From Saccoglossus kowalevskii (lineage: Eukaryota; Hemichordata; Enteropneusta; Harrimaniidae), in NCBI RefSeq assembly GCF_000003605.2, contig NW_003109978.1, positions 29,723 to 55,612 of the forward strand: a stretch of 25,890 nucleotides of DNA, read 5' to 3'. Every line of letters begins with the position of its first letter. Positions within the stretch are counted from its first letter, which is position 1. Under the pieces are notes generated by a model. That model did not search any database, was not told the origin of the DNA, and worked only from the letters and a program-made list of their open reading frames with translations. Position numbers and translations under genes: made by a program. Positions 22,641-25,890 of the stretch are shown one piece after another.

Positions 22641-22740
22641 CAGACACGGTTTTTTTCTCTACATACATACATGTTTTTCTCTAAATACATTCTGTTGTCA
22701 ACTGTACACAGGTTTCAAAATACAGTGAACCATGTCCAGC

Positions 22741-22851
22741 GGCAATTAGGACGAACCAATGTTGAATTGTGCCGACGTAGTTTATTGACGGATAGTAATA
22801 ATAAACAAACGAACAAAACGAAAGTACAACTCAGTCGGTCGTGTGATGGCA
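22741..22851 (-). repeat. Candidate LTR part, downstream copy
   Basis: On the + strand GGCAATT, GACGAACCAATG, TAATAATAAACAAACGAAC and CTCAGTCGGTCGTGTGATGG match the other copy in the same order. It is missing about 20 bases that the other copy has near 25248-25266, and has about 6 extra (near 22820). Element ends of the usual TG...CA form were not clear, so the full LTR may be longer. Confidence 0.65.
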
Positions 22852-23021
22852 TGATAGCCCTTCCGTTTCTTCCCTTAACAATTCACATATGATCTTAAAT
22901 GTCACAAGTGAATGTCATAAACATTATTTCTGATAAAGTAATTCGAGTATAGTAATATGATCAACACAAAATATATACATTTACAGGATTGTTATCACAT
23001 AATCAACATAAACACCATTTT

Positions 23022-23145
23022 CGGTGGCGCTTGGCTCTCACCCTGAAGTTAGGGCATTATTATGGCCCCAAGCTAACAACCTAAATTTAAATTCACGGGT
23101 GGTGCTAGGCTTACACCATGTATAGGCATTATTATGGCCTTGAAT
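23022..23145. repeat. Two imperfect tandem copies, period about 72-75 bases
   Basis: CGGTGGCGCTTGGCTCTCACC (from 23022) is repeated as GGGTGGTGCTAGGCTTACACC (from 23097). Both copies are followed by GGCATTATTATGGCC (23053 and 23125). The pair lies in the non-coding part of the retroelement between integrase and the downstream repeat. Confidence 0.7.
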
Positions 23146-23168
23146 TTATTCCATTAACCAATTTCCAT

Positions 23169-23545
23169 TCAGTTGCTATCCAGGTGGCTTTCTGACTCTG
23201 GAAGATCGACGAGGCATAATACAATCAGCTGGCTGTCACGTCTTTCTGGTGCGTATTGAGATAAGATTGGGGTAATCATAGTAGTAGTCAAGGATGTAAT
23301 CTCAGTATCCGAATCAGAGTATTCAACTTCATTTAGACCTCTAACAAGATCGGAGAAGGGATCTGATGTAGACAGTAGGCTTACTTGAGAGCAAACATTA
23401 ATTCTAACATCATATACTTTAGCACTGAACTGGAATTTCGTGAACACTCTAATTTGACAATGGTCATCAGACAGACCAACAACCAAGTAACGATTTCTGG
23501 CACAGGTTTTATCCCTATTGCCGTAAAGGTATACAAGATCTACAA
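23169..23545 (-). pseudogene. Integrase C-terminal domain relic
   Basis: Read from 23545 downwards the frame gives DLVYLYGNRDKTCARNRYLV, then VGLSDDHCQIRVFTKFQF and VYDVRIN, with an acidic tail to a stop at 23169. The pattern G-D-L-V-Y-x-x-x-x-R-x-K-x-x-x-R-x-R-Y-x-V followed by V-R-x-F is that of the small C-terminal beta domain after the integrase core in invertebrate gypsy-like elements. The frame is kept for about 125 codons. Directly upstream, about 19 bases (ATATATATGTTTTGTAGAT) appear to be inserted after the expected G-D, causing a frame change. Confidence 0.65.
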
Positions 23546-23913
23546 AACATATATATATCCCCTACAGCAGATTTTGACTTGCCATGCGCTTTCGATTTCA
23601 AACTAGGACCATGACTAAATATCCGATGGAAATGTTGCTGTTGTATTATTTGTCGATCGTCTATAGGTAACTGCTACCCAGTGAACTAGTCTCTTTGTGT
23701 CCATATCTCACATGCCGATAAGCCTCCTTTCTTTATTCTGGCATTTAGATTAGCAGTCGCCATTGCTAAGGTAGTAAGATAAGGGACCTCCCTCAGGATT
23801 TATGTTGAGGCATTCAAGGCCCAGTTCCTTGATAGCATTTTGCCACGGGATTTTTATTAATATTTTTAACATTCCCAATCTGTAACCGTATACTTAGTAG
23901 TTTGATTGTCGGG

Positions 23914-24310
23914 TCAGTTAAGTGCGGCAACCAAGCCCGAGTCTATACAGATGAAGATATCCTCATCACCCAAACATCTAACTTCAGCACAGAGAGCCAA
24001 TATGACATTTTGAACATGCTTCTCGCTCTCCATCATAGCAGTTAGGGTGAAGGAGAATACTGTATCACGAAGAACAAAGACGTACTCGCGCTGTCGGCAC
24101 ATAATATCTGCAGCAAATGATCTGCCTATGTGGTTTGGTGGTGTTGTTGTTGACTGAGGACACAGCTGTCTTGGTACCAATTTCAGGGATAGACAATTAT
24201 GGCATGAGGCAAATACTGCTTCAATGGCTCTCTCCAGATCTAAGGCGAAAAAATATCTGCTGAACAAGCGTTTCAGTTGGTGTTTGGAGAGACGATTAAG
24301 GCGAAGATGA
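23914..24310 (-). pseudogene. Integrase zinc-binding and catalytic core, disrupted
   Basis: On the - strand the frame runs from about 24310 through LLTAVHLRLNRLSKHQLK, then SRYFFALDLERAIEAVF and CHNC (the C-x2-C of the HHCC zinc site), then IGRSFAADIM with a likely first catalytic aspartate and VLRDTVFSFT. CIDSG near the end may carry the second aspartate. The frame stops at 23914. Beyond it, pieces of the core continue in changing frames to about 23560 (NINKNPVA, then ELGLECLN and PEGGPLSYYL). The second zinc-site histidine appears replaced. From family knowledge, the glutamate of the D-D-E triad would lie just after NPVA, where the frame breaks. Confidence 0.75.
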
Positions 24311-24328
24311 ACTGCTGTGAGCAGGCTA

Positions 24329-24994
24329 TCAATGACACTGGAAAGGCTGTGTATCCCTCACTATAAGAAACCCATCATTGGCCATACTGACATCTCCCAG
24401 GTAACGTTTTACGTCTTTAATTTTAACTATTTTTGTTGAGGGTCTGGTGCCTTGGATGTGAATAGCTGAGTTGTAACCGGTCAAGTCTTCATCATCTGGA
24501 ACCTGGTCACTGTGATGTGCAATACCGCCATTTTTTGTCAATAAATTATCTTCATAAAATGCAATAATGCCCTGATACAAATCTACATGCTTTTCATCCG
24601 GTTGTAGGCGAATTTTATCAAGATCCAAAAAATGAACTCTTGAGGACTGAAACCCATAATGCTGTCTAATTTTCTGCCAAATATCACTGAGCGAGTGACG
24701 TGATATAACTGTACAGTAATTTGCTATCTGGCCGAGCATTAATTCAAGCTGGACATTTTTCTGGGCTGCAGTTCTCCTCAAATCGGCGGGAATGAGGCTT
24801 CTATCGTCCTGTAAACCTCTAGTTGAATTGGCAGTATTTTTGTTCTTCCATTCAAATCCATCAACAAAGAATGCCGAAAAATTATTATCAAGTATGAGGA
24901 TATACAATAAATTCTGTTTCTCGTTTTTAAATGAATTAGTGGTTTCATTTTTGATGAGTTGCCATTGTTTTAGAGCGCGAGCGGATGCCATCAT
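24329..24994 (-). pseudogene. Gag-like ORF fused to pre-integrase segment (221 codons, intact frame)
   Basis: The first 170 residues look like a gag capsid region: IWQKIRQHYGFQ (105-116), then FLDLDKIRLQPDEKHVDLYQ (122-141) and FYEDNLLTKNGG. The R-L-x-P-x-E-x-x-x-x-L-Y-Q-x-x-x-x-F-x-x-D-N-L-L outline is typical of a group of invertebrate gypsy-like gags. After DDEDLT (to 172) the sequence switches to IQGTRPSTKI and DVKRYLGDVSMANDGFLIVRD, which in full elements lies just before the integrase zinc domain. The switch stays in frame. The ORF ends six codons after VRDTQ, and the integrase frame follows one base out. No zinc knuckle was seen. Start chosen at MMASARAL. Confidence 0.72.
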
Positions 24995-25193
24995 GGTTTA
25001 AATGGTGCACAGCAATATCACAAACAAATTTGAAACTGCATGAGGGTCACAGAAACAAGAAAACTACTTAGCTCAAAAACTGTCTTTGTTCCGACAAAAT
25101 TTCCATATCAATCATACAGGTGAAAGGCTTGACTTCAGTCTTCTATTTGTAGAAGTCACAAATGTCGACGTAGGCTCTTTACGATGCCACCAC

Positions 25194-25313
25194 GGCAATT
25201 GGGACAAACCAATGCGGCATTGTGCGGACGCAGTTTAATGGCGGATAACAAGGACGTACAGAGAAGTAATAATAAACAAACGAACAGAACAACTCAGTCG
25301 GTCGTGTGATGGC
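25194..25313 (-). repeat. Candidate LTR part, upstream copy
   Basis: Direct-repeat partner of 22741-22851, lying before the gag-like ORF as a 5' LTR would on the - strand. It holds about 20 extra bases (near 25248-25266). The two copies look roughly 80 percent alike outside indels. By element logic they were identical at insertion, so this insertion is not recent. Confidence 0.65.
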
Positions 25314-25890
25314 GCAGTGCATATTAGGTAGTGAGCATGCAGTATACAATCCTCCTGTTTACTGATAATAGTACACCTGGTTCTGGTTCCGCATTCAGGC
25401 AAATATCTAAATTTATAAATAGTAAATGCAACCCACCGTCGCCTACTTCCCTTCAGCAAAAATGTAGTCTGCTATACCCCTCTGTACAAATAATTGAAAC
25501 AGTTTAGTGTTTCCTGCACTCAAATAGTGAAAACAGATTATCAAAATGCATTCTAATTTACCATGTATACATGTTTAATTTTCCTTATTCAGGTAGTAGA
25601 AAATATGTGATGTCTCTGTCACACAATCAGCCTACGTTAACCACATAGTCTGCCTGAACATGTTGCCTGTCTCTCAGTCACAAGCTATGTGCCCAGCACA
25701 GACACCGCATAGTGATACAAATAGCCCAAACGGGTGACTAAATGCCAGCAAACACAACACGCCCGAATAATACGTTCACTACTGTTCCTCTGTTTTCCGG
25801 CTTCATTGATGTTCTATATGCACACTACCACTGCCCCGCCATCATTATAAAATACACACACATAACAAAAATGGCACAGTGTGAATACAT
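25314..25890. other. Flanking sequence, nothing recognised
   Basis: No convincing open frame, RNA gene or repeat was recognised. It is slightly less AT-rich than the rest. It may include more of the retroelement's 5' end, if the LTR is longer than the matched part. Confidence 0.4.

Larger units (their letters stand above)
22741..25313 (-). mobile_element. Internally deleted Ty3/gypsy-like LTR retroelement
   Basis: Two direct repeats flank the block (22741-22851 and 25194-25313). Read on the - strand between them are a gag-like ORF fused to pre-integrase sequence (24994-24329), a broken integrase (about 24310-23560) and an integrase C-terminal domain (23545-23169). At about 2.57 kb it is far shorter than a full element (about 5 kb or more). 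No protease, reverse transcriptase or RNase H motif is present. It is a dead, deleted copy, not a virus. Confidence 0.75.

Noticed and set aside
24792-25001. + strand ORF over the gag-like region
   Set aside because: It is antisense to the better supported gag-like frame and has no recognisable features.
1-25890. CRISPR arrays, bacterial operons, tRNA or rRNA genes
   Set aside because: No regularly spaced repeats, ribosome-binding sites, cloverleaf or rRNA motifs were seen. Introns and LINEs show animal nuclear DNA.

Overview
This looks like nuclear DNA of an invertebrate animal. It is AT-rich, has short exons with GT-AG introns, non-LTR and LTR retrotransposon debris of metazoan type, and a von Willebrand type D (VWD) domain gene. 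A 67-base run of N at 14937-15003 marks an assembly gap. The sequence does not fix the phylum.

Layout: 1-415 holds a short relic of a reverse transcriptase tail. About 820-5150 is a decayed L1/Tx1-like LINE on the + strand, with an ORF1 tail relic, a spacer, and an ORF2 covering endonuclease, reverse transcriptase and a C-terminal CCHC motif. It is broken by stops and frameshifts and ends in an A-rich tail. About 5181-11607 is non-coding and made of three related blocks: copy A (+, 5181-9590), a short inverted piece C (-, 9612-9910) and copy B (+, 9912-11607). A carries about 2.27 kb that B lacks.

The one convincing host gene lies between about 12240 and 20095 on the + strand. It has a plausible CCAAT/TATA promoter, a non-coding first exon, and eleven coding exons joined in consistent phases into a 508-residue secreted protein. 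The order is signal peptide, short linker, six cysteine-rich modules (one exon each, all phase 1-1), a VWD domain on two exons, and a tiny last exon with the stop, followed by AATAAA. One splice donor in the series is GC instead of GT. The family is probably extracellular and might act in mucosal or humoral defence or matrix, but that is inference.

From 20110 to about 22640 nothing was recognised. About 22741-25313 on the - strand is an internally deleted Ty3/gypsy-like retroelement flanked by two direct repeats of about 115 bases (candidate LTR parts). It keeps a gag-like N-terminus joined in frame to the region just before integrase, then a broken integrase; reverse transcriptase and RNase H are missing. 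The last 570 bases contain nothing recognised.
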